Origin: Aurelia coerulea
Lineage: Eukaryota > Cnidaria > Scyphozoa > Semaeostomeae > Ulmaridae
Direction of reading: 5' to 3'
Length of the DNA stretch: 64,000 nucleotides
Assembly (NCBI GenBank): GCA_039566865.1
Contig: CM076943.1
Coordinates: 17,105,501 to 17,169,500 of the forward strand
Part shown: one piece after another, positions 21,331 through 35,700 of the stretch
Numbering within the stretch: the stretch's first letter is position 1
How the letters are laid out: each line of letters opens with the position of its first letter
The notes under the pieces: generated by a model
The model's database searches: none
The model's input: the letters and a program-made list of their open reading frames with translations, nothing else
What the model was told of the DNA's origin: nothing
Translations under genes and position numbers: made by a program

Positions 21331-24300
21331 GTAATGTTTCGTTTAATTCCTACCCTGACCATTCCCCCTCCCCCGGCAGCCGGGGGTCAGCAAAAATTTC
21401 CTGCACAAAAGCCCCGGAGCCGGGCAAATTTTATGTAGCGAATCCCCCGGGCCCGGGCACTGAGAAAATGCCATATTCCCAGTTACTGTATAAGAAAATG
21501 CTCTTGCTTTTGTCAAATGCCACTCAACTGCCAGGGGGCCAGGAATATTTTTTTTCAAATGCCCTGGGGTGTCCCGGGGGATGGTCACGGCAGGAATTGA
21601 ACGAGACACGAGAAAGATAAAGTTGTAATGTGACAATATCTAGTTCAGTGTACGTCTACTAAGTGACCCAATAAAAAGTTGAAACATTTTTTGAAATATC
21701 ACCAAAATGAGATGGAATTTTTGGGTGTGTATTGTGTCAATGATGCAGATAATTTATAGATACAGTCGTTGCCAAAATTTTAAAACCACCTTTTAAAATG
21801 TAACATTTGTTGGCGCAATGACATGCAATGCTACTGCTCTGCCTATTTTATTTTCTTGGAATGGTATCAGGTTGATTTCCATGTAGATTCTAAAGCTTGA
21901 TGCTTTATTGCTGATTTTGCATTACTTTGATATAACATCACAATGACGTTTCCAGGAATTCTTGGAAATTATAGTAGTTTTTCTGTCAAGGTGTCAAGGT
22001 GTTAGACCCAAAAAAAGTTTTGCCCGGCTGGAATTTGCATCGATCTCAGACATTATCTCTGATTTCTTTACAAAATATCAAACCTTCTCGAAAAGACGGA
22101 ATGGTAGAATGCTTTCAAATAAGGTAATTTGTACAAACACGAATTTTCAAAGATGCAAGGCACCTGAAGACTGTGCAATGTATTCAAGACTAATTTGATT
22201 CTGGCTCTGGACACAAATGCACCAAGAGAATTTTCCAAGACCTGTGAAGTAACCAATTTTTGATTATTTTTCTGAAGTCACGCTTTCTATATGTTCACCC
22301 GGTACGAGATATATTTCTGTCAGAATGAGATTGTACAAACAATCTAAAAAAGGCTAATTGATCTTACCTATTCACAATTTTCTCTTGCTAACCCTAACCA
22401 TAATTCATTTAAGTTTTGATATATCGAAATACTCCCCAAGTCAATCAGAGGTCCATGATCAATTTCAGGGGCGCGGACTGGCAGTATAGTTAGGGCCCGG
22501 GCGAATAAGCCATAAAGGGGCCCAATATCAAAGGCGAGCAAAGCGAACTGAAAATTTGGGGGGGGGGGCCTCAAAGACATTTTTGCAGACGAGCTCCTTA
22601 GATTGACTTAAAATGGTTTTGAAATCATTTATAGTAATTTTGATAGTCTATCAACGCGCTGCATTTTGCTATCTACGTTCTCAAGCTATCATTGAAGAAT
22701 CCAATTCTTGATGAAGACCTATGAGCATCCAAAGGTTGAACGCGAGAACAGCGAGCTACAACTTGGTGCGGCGACTTGCGCAGTGGCTTAGCCAGGGCAA
22801 AATCGGAATGCATCAAAATGATGGGGTCTGGGGGCAAAGCCCCATGGAAAATTTTTGAGGACACGCCATCCACTTTGGTTTAGAAAACTTCTACAGATCC
22901 CATATTAGCTGGTGCTAAAATAGACTTTTGATCATTTGTAATGATCTTTTTTGTAAGCCAGCATCCGTATGAAACTTCTAGATCAAAGATAATTTTCTTT
23001 GCCTTAGAATGACTGTCTTCATCTCATTTTCTCCAATGCCAAATCATAATTTTGTCACAGTTTTCTGTGAATGACCACCTTCCGAAGATTTTGCGCAATC
23101 AAATTTACTGATGGAAGCCTCGACAATCCTAGGATGACTTGTCCAGGAAAATGTTTGAAGTCTCCAACCTCCACTTTGGCTTAGACCGACGCACCTGGTG
23201 ATTTTTCACATAAGTTATGCCTTTCCCTAACTATTCTCAACTACTCTCTCCTCGTTTTGAAAAAGTTTGACAGGAGGGGTGAGGGTAAATGCTCCCCCAA
23301 CCCCATCCGTTGCCACGCCATTCCATTTTCCGAAGTATACTTTCGACGAAAAGTGCTTCAAATCGTTGGAAATGCTTCTCTTATGAAAATTTGACCTTTT
23401 TGTTGAAGGAAAGGATTACTGTTGACAAAAAGCTTTCCTGGGAGAAGTCCTTGAAAGCAGTACTTGAAAATGACCTGAAAACAACTTTTTTGTCAAATCA
23501 TCTTCTAAATTTTCTTTTATCTATCATTCTTTTCTTAGTCATATTTGCTCTAAAGTGGCAATTTTGTATTCCAAATCTGAAGTATCATTCCAAATAATAG
23601 GGTCTTTTAAATTTCTGTATATTGAGTGAAAATGTAGGTAAAAGTATCGTTTAAAGTGAACAGGCTGGCAAGGGCCAGATGTTAAGTGAGAAGGGCCCAA
23701 TGGGTTCCTCGAACCTCGACCATGTTTTTTTTGGGCCCCTAGGCCTGATGCACTCCAATTTCTACATTTGCAGATTTCCCAGAAGTTTTCTGCCAGTCTG
23801 CCAATCGGAAGTCAGTCAGTTCATTGGGACCCAGTCACGTTCTGTTTTTAATGCCAGATAGATAAAAATTCACTGCTGAAAGAATTATTACAGGGCCCTT
23901 CATAACCACTTTCGTTCATTTAATTTGGTTGCTTTGCAACTTGTACAAAGTTAGACCAAAACGGCCCTCTGAAAGTATTTGTTTGAAGCATAGAAGGGGC
24001 CCAAAAGGACCCCTGCTGATGGGGGCCCTTCGGGCCCCAGCCCGGTAGCCCGACTGGCTAGTCCGCCCCTGATCAATTTAATATTTTCTCCACACATTTA
24101 GTGGCATATCTACCAAGTTAATGTAGTAAATGCTGCTGTTTTTATTACAGATGGGTCAAATAGAGTCGTTTGCAATGAAACTTCAATGGCAATCTACTTT
24201 GATAACAGGACAAAGCTTTACGACGGTTCATCGATAACATTGAAGGATACAAGTTGTACTGCCAAACAATACCTACCTAATAATGAGTATGGACTGGTTA

Positions 24301-27300
24301 CCGCGTATGACAAATGTGGTACAAACATGACAGAGACATTGACGCATATTTTTTATGAAAATGAAGTAACGTGGACATTTGGAAATACTTCTTCAGCAGT
24401 TGTCCGATCAACTGGCAAAAAGATTAAATTTAGTTGTTTACTTGATCGCAGCAAAAATACATCAACCATTCATTTAGAGCCAGTGAAGACATTTACTACT
24501 GCCACAGAAGGTAATATTCTTTGCTGGTTTAGAAGCTTTTTATGAAATTTAGCTAAGATTCAATTTACATTTAATTTCTTTTTTTATTTTCATGATGCAG
24601 AGACTAGACAGCTCACACCTATGAAAATATTAGAAAGGGTAGAAACAAGCTGTTGTTACAGTTGAGTGAATGCAGTTGCATGCCAGATTGAAAAATTTGC
24701 CTTGTGCGCAATCTATGTCAAAACAATAGCCTATTGTTTGAGAAAAACAAATTTGTGCAAATAGACCTTTTAGCTATTCTACAAAAGAGTCAGAATCAGA
24801 TCATTTGACACCACCCAGGCATTTTGCAAAAGAATTTTCAACTTTGACCTTCAGTTTTTACGTTTGAAAAGAGTTATACCTTGAATTGCTTCAATTGTTC
24901 TTGAAGTGACTTTTCTTTTGAGGAATTGGTCCTTGCATTGCATTCCATGCCAAGTGTTTTGTATCAAAAAAGAGGAAAAGAAGCACATGCACGCTTATTT
25001 TGGAGATGTGGCATGACTTTATCATTCTTACCACATTTTTATCATATTTTTTTAACCAGGGCCATGTCCATGCGTCTTCTATTCTTTTCAAATACAAACA
25101 ACGAGAAATTAGAGTTTACAGGTGCAATCTATGTCGGAAAAATAGCCTATTGTTTGAGAAAAACGAATTGGTGCAAATAGACCTTTTAGCTCAAAAGAGT
25201 CAGGATCAGATGATTTGACACCACACAGGTATTTTGCAAAAGAATGTTCAACTTTGACCTTCAGTTTTTACTTTTGAAAAGAATTATACCTTGAATTGCT
25301 TCAATTGTTCTTGAATTGACTCTTCTTTTGAGGAATCGATCCTTGCATTGCATTCGATCCCAAGTGTTTTGTACGCTTATGTTGGAGATGTGGCACGACT
25401 TTATCATTCTTACCACATTTTATTATATTTGTTTAACCAGGGCCATATCCATGCGTCTAATATTCTTTTCGCATACAAACAACGAGAAATTATAGTTTTC
25501 AGGTGCTTTGGAAAGCATTCATGATATTCTAGCCTGCGTGCAGACTCAACTCCTCGAAAGTATAGAGTCTGCGCAACAAAGTCCATTTAGCCTTTCCCGC
25601 CTCGATATGATGAACGACCGCGCGATATTTCTTTTGTTAAGCTCATTGTTTTTGGACCAATCAAGCTAACTTCTCAAGAAAGTTTGAGAAGTGAATGAGC
25701 ATTTTGATTGGTTCAAAAATGAGCTCATCGTTTGATAAAGTGGCGTAATGCGGATTATGCCGCGCGGTCGATAGTTCTCTAAAGATGGCGAAGTACGAAG
25801 CTGTGGAGAGATAGGGGAGATCTTCCTTGCAATATTCAAGGAAGGGCAAGAGTATTTCAGCTTTCATCATGGCATTACAAGCCTGCTTTGAAGATTGATT
25901 AAAGATTCTGATATGTTTTTTCGATGGAAGAACTTCTTCAAGTCCTTGCACTGCACAGACAAGACGAGAGTTGCGAGAAGTGAAAAACAGGCCAGAAATA
26001 GTCGCTGTTCGTTTTCTTTTAGGCCATGCCTTCCTATCTTGATTGCTGATTATTATGGACCGCATTGCTCGACCTGATAACTTTTTGGTTCTTAGCAGCA
26101 GACTTCGATATGAGGAAGTAATGTGTTGAAGCTCAAAGAGATCAGCAGCAGAGTAGCTAAAATCCACACATTGCTCGGTCCTCGGAAGCAAAGCAGGAAT
26201 GCTTTAGCTAGTGAATGCTTGCTAAAGACAGATTTATGACAAAATTCCTTTGCATTTTCAAGTGACAGTTGTTGTGTTACATTCGGTGAAGTTCACTGAA
26301 ATGGGGCTTCATGTTTTGATTGCCATAAACAAGCTGAAAGGCATCCAAGCAGTGTGAAGGGATTTTTATAAAGACTTTTACTGTGATGACCTTATTTGCC
26401 CAGGTGTTTTTGTGTGTTTACAAGAACATTTCTTGCGTGGCTAGAAATTGCCAATTATATGCAAATTAATTTTTAAGCAGCTGCTCCCAGCTTTATTTTG
26501 GTGCCTTTTCATTCTATAATGCCTGCTAAAAGTCCTTGGAACACTGAAGGCCATTTCTTGATAATCCACATTTCTATCAGCAAATAGTTTCAGCACCCCG
26601 TCATCCACAAAACAATGTTGATTTGCAAGATTATTGTTGCAGGATCCCATCAGAGTGGTGAATCGTTCTGTTATCCCCGTTTTGTCATGACAGAGCAACA
26701 CATTGTTTTGAGGGGGGAGGGGGAAATCGCAAAACAGGGCAAACTTAGAAAAGGTGTTCCAAGACTTTTGGCAGGCACTGTAGCTCATTACAAGCAGAAA
26801 AGGAGGTGCAAGTCAAAAAGGGTTCTTGTCTTAACACAGACAAGGCAGAAAATATGTTCTACAATGCAGAAAGTTATTTCTAGTGTTTTGGTAAGTTGCA
26901 AGTTATTTATGTTAAGCCTGACCCCAGCATCCACTTATTTCATTTTTATGCCTTATTGCAAAAAGCTGATATTTGCTTTGACACTGTTTTGTTTCCTTGA
27001 AAAACTTGTCTTCAGTTTTGTTGTCTAAAATTATTTAATTATTTTCATCCAAACACTATCAAAATTAAAGCAGCAACAGCAAGAGGTTCTTTCATACACA
27101 CAACAACTCATTCAAAAATATATGGATTGAAAGGCCAAGGAACAGGAAAACGTGTTCAGTTGGCAAATAATCTGTTTCTTCATTTTATTAGCATTATATG
27201 TACACAAAAATTTCCTGATGATAGTTTTGTGAGTTCGTTGTTGTATTCCCAAATATTAATATAAACCATCAACTTAATCATCATGGCATTATAAAAAGCT

Positions 27301-30300
27301 CCCCTCATTAACTTGTATTTTGGTAATTAGAAGAAGTGTTGCTAGTGTGCAAGGGTCACTATCCTTGAAAAAATTCTGCAGGGTTCAGACTTCCTTACTG
27401 CTGCAGTAAATAGCCATTTGCTATAGTGCAACAGAAACTACTGTAGATCTACCAAAAAAATTTTCCTGGATGTTGTAGGAACACCAGTTTTTAAATGTTA
27501 GCAGTTGTCGTAAAATCAGTAGAGATATTAGCAAGAGTTATTAATTTCAATAAACTGTGGATATTCTCATATTACTTTTTGCTTCAATCAGCTGCTTAGG
27601 ATACAATGATAAAAGCACGGGTGCAGTACATAACATTCAGAATATAAGAGAGGTGTTGGTAGCGCTAGCCAGAATATAGACAACCAGAATATAGGCAACA
27701 GCCAGAGTATACACAAAAGTGCTTACCTCTCCTTTGTGAAAAACCAAATTCAAAAACTGACGCCACGGTGTTGTAGAACACACTCAGAGCTTTAATTTGA
27801 GCCCAACTTCATTAATTTACCTTCAACACAAGTTGATTAAAACAATTATTTACTTGTTTTCGAGATCTTACCAAGTAATTTGGGAGCCCTTCAAACAAAA
27901 CAAATTAACTCTATACTTCTGGCATTAAAAATATAAGAAACACACAAGAAACATTTGGTAGCAAAATGGCCCAAAAATCTAAGAAACTGCTGCCAGCACT
28001 GGACCTTAGTTTCTTATAAAAAGAAATGAGTGTATCAGATCTTGAGCACTCAGAGTTTCTTACGAGTTTCTTAAACAAATGCCATGCCCTCATAACCATT
28101 TCAAAAAAAGGTTTTTGATGCTTGCCCAATGTTTGGACATTTCTCCAGTATTACCTTCCGAGTAATAAGATAAAAGAAACTAAGAAAGAAATAGAAAGGA
28201 GAGAAATAGAAAATATATGCAGCTCGCTTTCAGAAACCTTTGGTTTTTGTAGATAATGTATGCACATCATCGTTCTGCTATCATTTAAACCATATATGCT
28301 GGGGTCTTCGTTTTCTGGGTCTTCGTTTTCTGGGTCTTCGTTTTCGTGGTTTTCGTGGTCTTCGTTTTCTGGGTCTTTGTTTTCGTGGTCTTCGTTTTCG
28401 TGGTCTTAGGTCTTAGGTCTTCGTTTTCTGGGTCTTAGTTTTCCAAACACCCCAACAGAGCGCCAGAAAATCGGCAAATTCTCTGAAGATGTCTTCTCTT
28501 ACATTGTTACCAGCTTATTCTGTCTCTCAAATATCCGTGTAGAGTGTAGACAAATAGAAATTCAGTCTTTGAATATTCATATTTTCTGTCAAATATCTGT
28601 ATTTATCAACGAAATCCATCATTATTATCTGATTAAAGTGCAAATGATACGACACAAAATTATGTTCTTCAAAGGCCAAGCAACATATCTAATTTTAAGG
28701 TGCAAATAATCGGCAAATAATCGGCAATCATCATCATCATCATCATCATCATTAATTTATTTAACGTAGCATAACATAACATATGAAGAGTAGCTAAATT
28801 ACAGCTAATTTAGGCCTACCTACTTCACAAAATTTACAAATTCCTAAAGTTAATCAATTAAAAGCATGTAGTGGATTATTTACAAGATACACATAATCAT
28901 GCATCCCTAATACAAGGTATGGAGCGACGCCCACCTCCTAGAGAGACAGCGGACACACCGCGCGAGGGAGCCCCCACACGCATACCCTAAACTGCGGTCG
29001 CCGCTGGGGCACAATTTCCCAGTTCAACCGCAGCCCAGTGCCTGCATCGTGAAGGGGACCTCACATCCCGCACAGCACATCCGCTAACTCAATGAGAAGC
29101 AGTGCACCGCCCCCATCCTTGCGAGAAGGCCCATGAAATGCTTGTCATGTTAGAAACCCAACTCTTTGAATATATGTTTTGCAGAGCCTACAGTTGCATT
29201 TATCACCATACCTATGGCAACATATCTAATTTTAAGGTGCAAATAATACGACACAAGATTGTATTGTTCAATGACCAGGCAGCATCCACACATTTTTCCA
29301 CATCGCTTGTCGTCTAAATGGGGCTTCATCCTTTTATTCCGTTTAGTATATCGCTAAATAGATTGGGAATAAACCAAATACAAAGTTTTGCTTTCTGGAA
29401 AGTATCAAGAATTATAAGGTCATGATCCGAAATTAATGAATAGGGATAGGGTCAATAGTGAATAGTAAATAGGGATAGGGTCAATAGTGAATGGTAAAAA
29501 TGTAAGAGAAGACATCTTCAGAGAATTTGCCGATTTTCTGGCGCTCTGTTGCGGGGCAGCAACTTCTCATTGTTTTGTCTATTTTCTGGGCACTGCGGAG
29601 GATTAATGCTCTTCCAAGAATTTGCCGATTTTCTGGTGCTCTTTTGCGGGGCAGCAACTTCTCATTGTTTTGTCTATTTTCTGGGCACTGCGGAGGATTG
29701 GTGCTCTTCCAAGAATTTGCCGATTTTCTGGCGCTCTTTTGCGGAGCAGCAACTTCCCATTGTTTTGTCTATTTTCTGGGCGCTGCGCAGGAGTGGTGCT
29801 CTTCCAAGAATTTGCCGATTTTCTGGCGCTCTGCTGCGGGGCAGCAATGTCTCATTGTTTTGTCTATTTTCTGGGCACTGCGGAGGAGTGCTGCTCTTCC
29901 AAGAATTTGCCGATTTTCTGGCGCTCTGTTGCGGGGCAGCAACTTCTCATTGTTTTGTCTATTTTCTGGGCGCTGCGCAGGAGTGGTGCTCTTCCAAGAA
30001 TTTGCCGATTTTCTGGCGCTCTGTTGCGGGGCAGCAACTTCTCATTGTTTTTGTCTATTTTCTGGTAACTGCGAAGGCGGATAAGCAGTGCTCTTCCAAG
30101 AATTTGCCGATTTTCTGGCTCTCTGCTGCGGGGCAGCAACTTCTCATTGTTTTGTCTATTTTCTGGGCACTGTGGAGGAGCGGTTATCTCTGAAGAGACA
30201 CTTTTTGCCGATATTCTGGGGATTGCGAGGGAGTGCTCGAAGCAACTTTTACCGCTTAGGCCCGTATGTCAAATCGCTGAATTTAATTTCGTTTGTAAAT

Positions 30301-32672
30301 CAACTTGTGTTGAAGGTAAATTAATGAAGTTGGGCTCAAATTAAAGCTCTGAGTGTGTTCTACAACGCCGTGGCGTCAGTTTTTGAATTTGGTTTTTCAC
30401 AAAGGAGAGGTAAGCACTTTTGTGTATACTCTGGCTGTTGCCTATATTCTGGTTGTCTATATTCTGGCTAGCGCTCTGACCATGGTTGGATTTCAAAACG
30501 TGCCCAAAATCATGAGAAAATTTCCCTAGCATCTCTGCCTTACATGGGCCTTACAGCAATGACTTCGGCACACTTTAGCACATGTACTATCCTCTTGGGA
30601 GGAAGAAACAGTCTCCCCCTGGTATCAATAACCTATTCAGGGGGATTCCATCCTCCCAAGAGGACAAAATACATGAATACATGTGAGTGTCATCATTTTT
30701 AAGAAGGAAAACCAAGGAAAATTTGCTCATTGTTTTCACTCTTTTTTGAAGGTCTTTAGAAGGGGCTCTCTGCAAAAAATCCCCCACATCCACAGGAATG
30801 AATGGCCGATAAAAGCCCGGCAAATTGCAGAGCCTAATTGAACATATTGGCAATAAAACAAGACAGTTTTCATTATTATTGCTTTGATATTCAAGGGAGT
30901 AGTCATGGCCTTCCAAATGGGGATTCTTTTTTGACTCACCCGGTATAAAGCAGTGATTTTTCCTGTACCAAAAGTTGAAAGTTTCCCACAAGACTTTCTT
31001 GCCAAGGTTTCTTATAAAAATGATTGTACTGTAATTGGAGCGCATAATTTAACTTTTTGCTAACAGAATGCTAGAATGGTAACGGTCTGAGAGGCACCCC
31101 TAACCCAAAGAATCTGCCCCCTTGCTTGGCTGGAAACTTTGTTCTGTGCACCAAAGAACCTCAGGGACATTTCAGGGAAGATTTCAGGGACAAGAGTAGA
31201 AACGATTAGCCCTCATTTTATATACAATAGACTTTGTTGTGCATTTCATAATGATTCCAGTCAGGCCTCCTTGATGGGAGCTCCAATGACTTTTGTGATT
31301 AGAATATTCTGCTTTGGGGTCAATGCTTTTATTGAAAATTTTTCAAAAAGAGTATGTACAAGATCTTGTGATAAATAATCTCATACCGGATATTCAGAAG
31401 GCTTTGAAATTCTTATTTTGCTAAATGTTCACAGAAAGAGGGTTTAACAAAAATTTCTCTTCAAGTTAGGAATTTCTTTTTCCTAGAGCCCTGGATGGAG
31501 GGAGGTACATATTAACATGTTGAGGGTACAGGTATGTGCCACTCGTACAGGTGGGTTTTCGGACCCAACATTCTCCTACAAGGATCTTTTTTAGCAGATT
31601 TTGCTGAAACATGGGTAGGATTATTGGCTGAAATTGACAGAGAGCAATTGTCAAAAATGGGTAGTTTTCCATCAAGCATCATCATAAGCGTACGGGGTGG
31701 GGGGCCGGGGGGCGGCAGCCCCCCCCCATGTTGGAAAAATCGTCGAAAATCAGCCCCAATCGGGCAAGAATCTGCCCTCAGTTGGGCAAAAATGTTGCTA
31801 AACAATGACTTTGTGTCGGGCCGCCCCCCTAGATTTTTTCTTCCTGTACGCTTATGAGCATCATAAAAATTGGGTCCGAAAGCAAATTTTGGCAATTCCA
31901 TCCTTAAGTCACTCTACCTCCCCCCACCCCAGGCCAGAGCCACACCTAATACATTGTGATATCAATTGCCCCAATTGGGATATTGTGTTGCAAGTATGTT
32001 CCCAAAAAAGTGTTCCACAAGTGAGAATCTGTCACTCTAACATTTTCGAAGGCAATACAGTAATTGCTTGCTCCGGCATCTGGCAGCCCTGTGGCTGCAA
32101 TAAAGATTGCAGCTTGAAAGACAACGTTCCCCTTATTTGCTGCAGTGCAAACGATATCCTTCCCTTTTACTGAATATGGCTGATGGAAGGTTGTTCTTCA
32201 ACCGGCCCACGGTCTCTCGGCACTTGTATTTTGCAGCGGGCCTAGCACTAGCAGTGTCGGGCAATAACTGCTATTAATTGAAAGAGCATTGTCACGTTAG
32301 CACCAAATTCTAAATTAACTTTCCACAAACTGAACAATGGCAGTATCATTTTCAAGGTAAAAAGTTGAAATAAAGCATTCATGAATGCATAATCGGCGAC
32401 GTGAAATGCTGGAAGAATGACAAGACATCTCTCGCCCCTCCATCTCCTTCTTTGTATCTGAACGCAACGCGCGAAGTTACCGCTCGCGAAGACAAACGAA
32501 AACGAGGCTTTCATTTCTGCTGAGTCATGGAAAGGCTAAATGGACTTTGTTGCGCAGACTCTATACTTTCGAGGAGTTGAGTCTGCACGCAGGCTATGAT
32601 ATTCAAATCATGGTTAGGCCCTTTTTCAAAACCTCTGGTTTTGGGTGCACTGTAATAATAATAATAATAATG

Positions 32673-32715
<43 letters not shown>

Positions 32716-35700
32716 GACAAATATTTATACAGGGTTTACCTTGTCAATACTAAAAGTATTGTTATCAATAAGGGCCCTGTTTGAAAATTAAAGAAAAGTA
32801 AAACCATCATTATACAATGTAAAAAAGGCTAAAATGTTCTTCAATATTTATCGTTAAAAATCCTGTAGTTGGGTAAAATATCTATGATCCTTGCAAATGT
32901 TCTTTAAGTCGATGCTTGAAAACAACAATGGATTCTAAACTTCGAATGTCAATTGGTAGTTCGTTGTAACAAGATGGGCCTTGGAACCAGAAGGACTTTT
33001 TTGCGGCTTCTATTCTGACCTTTGGAACGCGCAAAGTAGCTTTATTGCCTCTTGTACCATAACTATGGTTAATTCTGTCACCATAGGACGCAAAATTAGC
33101 GATTGTAGTTCCTTGCAAACACTTGAAGATTAACAGATATGCTTTAAACTTTTTCTGGGTTAATATCGTCATAAATCCACATTCTTTATCATACTCTGGA
33201 CGACGATGAATGATTTTAATGGCTCTTGCTTGAAGGTTTTCAAATTTCTTGCCCATTGTGTCCGAGATCTTTAGAGTCGGTGTAGAGCAATACAGCATTT
33301 TGGGCAATACAATTGCTTTGTATTGATTCAGCTGCATGGCTCGTTAGTGACTGTCTCACTCTTTTCAAAAGCTTAATTCGTGCTGCAGCACTTTTTAAAG
33401 TCTTTTGTAAATGCTCTTTCATATTCAGGCTAGGGTCCAAAAGAACTCCAAGATACTTATAACCACTCTTGTAAATTTTGACTTTACGAACTCTCCAGTT
33501 CGGTGGAAGATTAATTTCTAAATGCAAGGTATGTGCATCTAAGTTGAAGATTGATAAATTTAGCTGGGAACTCGGGGAGTAATGATATCGTATTGTTTTA
33601 CTCCTATTTCCAGTGAAAGGTAGTACTTTTTTTAGACACCTGGTAAATTTTATACTAGAGGTTTGATTGAATAGTGTTAGAGCTTATATCTGCTTCTATC
33701 ACTAATGTGCACGTTCGAGAATTTTAGAAAATGTGTCAAAATATCATTCGATTCAGACACTTTTTTGAACAGCCTAAAGGGTTATAGCCTGATAAACAGC
33801 TAACTAAAAGGAATATAATTTTCCTTGTTTCCTTTTGGTAGACTGTGTATCAGGCTAAAAGGTTTATTCCCCAAAATATAAATGGAATTTTACATTCTGG
33901 TATCCTTCCCAAGGGGTCTGCAATGTTCTGAGTTTGCAAAATTCCAAGAATGACAACTGTTCCATATTTCAAGACAGGTTAGCACAACTACAAAATCCAT
34001 TCAGCTAAATGTGATATTGGTCTCAATTACTAAATTGTAAATTTTCTGGAATAGTTACTGTAATTAATGTTCATAGTTCAAAAGATACCTTGAATTTATT
34101 GTTTTAAACTGCCATGGATGCCATTTCAATCATATCTCAATCACTGGTTTTTATCATTTTCTTTATTATCAGGTTTCACTTATTATTCATTATTTGCTCC
34201 ATCCAATTGCATTCATAAGCATTAGCAGGAATAATGAAAGAATGAAACAGCTGTATCATCACAACAAACTGTTCAATTTTGAATTCAAAAAATTTCGAAA
34301 AACAGGTTTTGTATGAGGGAAAAACAATCTTGATGGATGGAAAGAGTTCATAACAAACAATGTTTAGTCTCGACTCTAAAACTGTTCAATGGTCCATCCG
34401 GCAGCACATTGCTTTCTATAATGACATGACTCCCTACTGTGTTTTACTTTGCATGAATGCAGATTCAATGCATTCATTACATGAAGTAGAACAGCAGGCA
34501 ATCCTTTGATCCTGCAACAAAAACAGAAACTGAATAAGGTTTTAATGTAAACTTGCATGTTATATGGCTTAAGGGACAGGGTACATTTTATTTATAACAT
34601 GGCCAGTGCATAATGTAACGGCGTAACTACTTTATTGAGCTTGTACAGAGCTGGGTCAACACTTTTTACAAAGCAAATATAAACGGGCAGTAACCTTTTA
34701 TAAGCTCAAGGTGGAGTATGAAATATAGAATGGGTTATTTTGAGGACAAAATTGTGAATCGTGCAAGTTGAGAAATGCTTGCAAGGATGTGTATTTAAAA
34801 ATGATGCCATCCTTGTCAGGTCAATTTTTTGTTCACATAACGAAGCTTCGTTAAGGCTCGTAAGGAAAAGAATTGATCTTGTTATGGTCTTTCGCTAATT
34901 CATTGATGGATCTGTTGTTCACAAATACGGAGCAGATACATTTTTAAGGAAAGGGTAACGGGGCAGTTGGTTGTTTTGCAATAATTCCATACAGGGCGGG
35001 CAAATTTTTGCGATGACTTTTCTTCTCCACCGGCCATGTAATATAATAATTTTGCACTGTCCCTAACCCAACAATTCCTTGAGATCTTCGTCTCAATTTC
35101 GAACCGAACATTGTTCCTTTATCCATTCCCTGCCGGTTGTAGTACTCAGCATATTTTTGCTTGTGCAAGGACGAGCAATGCCAACAATATTGTTCATTGT
35201 TTTCTCCATCCAACTGAATTGATAAGCATTATAATGAAACAGCTGTATCATCACAACAAACTGTTCAATGTTGAATTCTTAAAATGTCGAAAAACAGGTT
35301 TTGTTTGCGTAAGCAATGTTTGAATTGGCAAATTTAGTAAACACTAAAGTAAAGGTAGAGGTACTTGTTATTTTCATACTAATTTTTCTTTGTTGCCTTG
35401 TGCGTAGATGTTATATGGCTTAACCCGACCATTCTTTAAGATTCTTTGTTTGAATTTCAAATTTGTAACAAAGTTGTACTGGTACAGTGTAAACATGGTC
35501 CTTGTTACCATTGGTCACACAATTCATAACATATTTGATATGAAGCCTTGGACTTTATTTTTAGATGGGAAAGTTACTTTTTTGAAATGATCGATGTTAC
35601 TGATTTGTTTCATTTAAGAACCATGTTGTATCCATTTTTCCATTTTAGTTGGTTTTGGAACATTTACAGTGTCATTGGCGATGTATAAAGACAATACGTT

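Larger units (their letters stand above)
27661..30475. mobile_element. 2.8-kb inverted-repeat element nested in the 7-kb transposon
   Basis: Arms of about 178 bp (27661-27838 and 30298-30475) start AGCGCTAGCCAGAATATAG and are near-perfect inverted copies. No convincing target duplication was found. Inside are a TTCTGGGTCTTCG minisatellite (about 28303-28440), a second inverted pair (28447-28500 against 29502-29555), a GC-rich SINE-like block and the 95-bp tandem array. The extra inverted pair shows that one end of the tandem repeat unit is mirrored at both sides of the centre. Confidence 0.65.
25530..32596. mobile_element. 7.07-kb DNA transposon with perfect 68-bp TIRs in ZP intron 2
   Basis: Positions 25530-25597 and 32529-32596 are perfect inverted copies beginning TAGCCTGCGTGCAGACTC. 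Each end carries an internal GCAGACTC/GAGTCTGC hairpin. An 8-bp duplication TGATATTC flanks the element (25522-25529 and 32597-32604; 9 bp if the preceding A is counted). 8-bp TSDs fit the hAT or P superfamilies and 9 bp would fit Mutator-like elements. No transposase domain was recognised. Minus-strand frames at 25661-26191, 26441-26788 and 30587-31045 are of unknown nature. Several nested repeats lie inside. The identical TIRs suggest a young insertion. Confidence 0.82.

Noticed and set aside
21331..21620. Extension of the EGF frame to 190 residues
   Set aside because: A good GTAATG donor ends the exon at 21330. The extension is GC-rich intronic repeat, and the phase-matched ZP-N exon joins at the donor.
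29527..30193. Three overlapping repetitive ORFs of 148-214 codons
   Set aside because: A 95-bp tandem repeat without in-frame stops opens all three frames; the peptides cycle through the same frames and show no codon constraint.
31512..31901. 129-codon minus-strand ORF with Pro/Gly-rich centre
   Set aside because: It overlaps an equally long plus-strand frame over a G/C-run hairpin (31690-31735) inside the 7-kb transposon; no domain.
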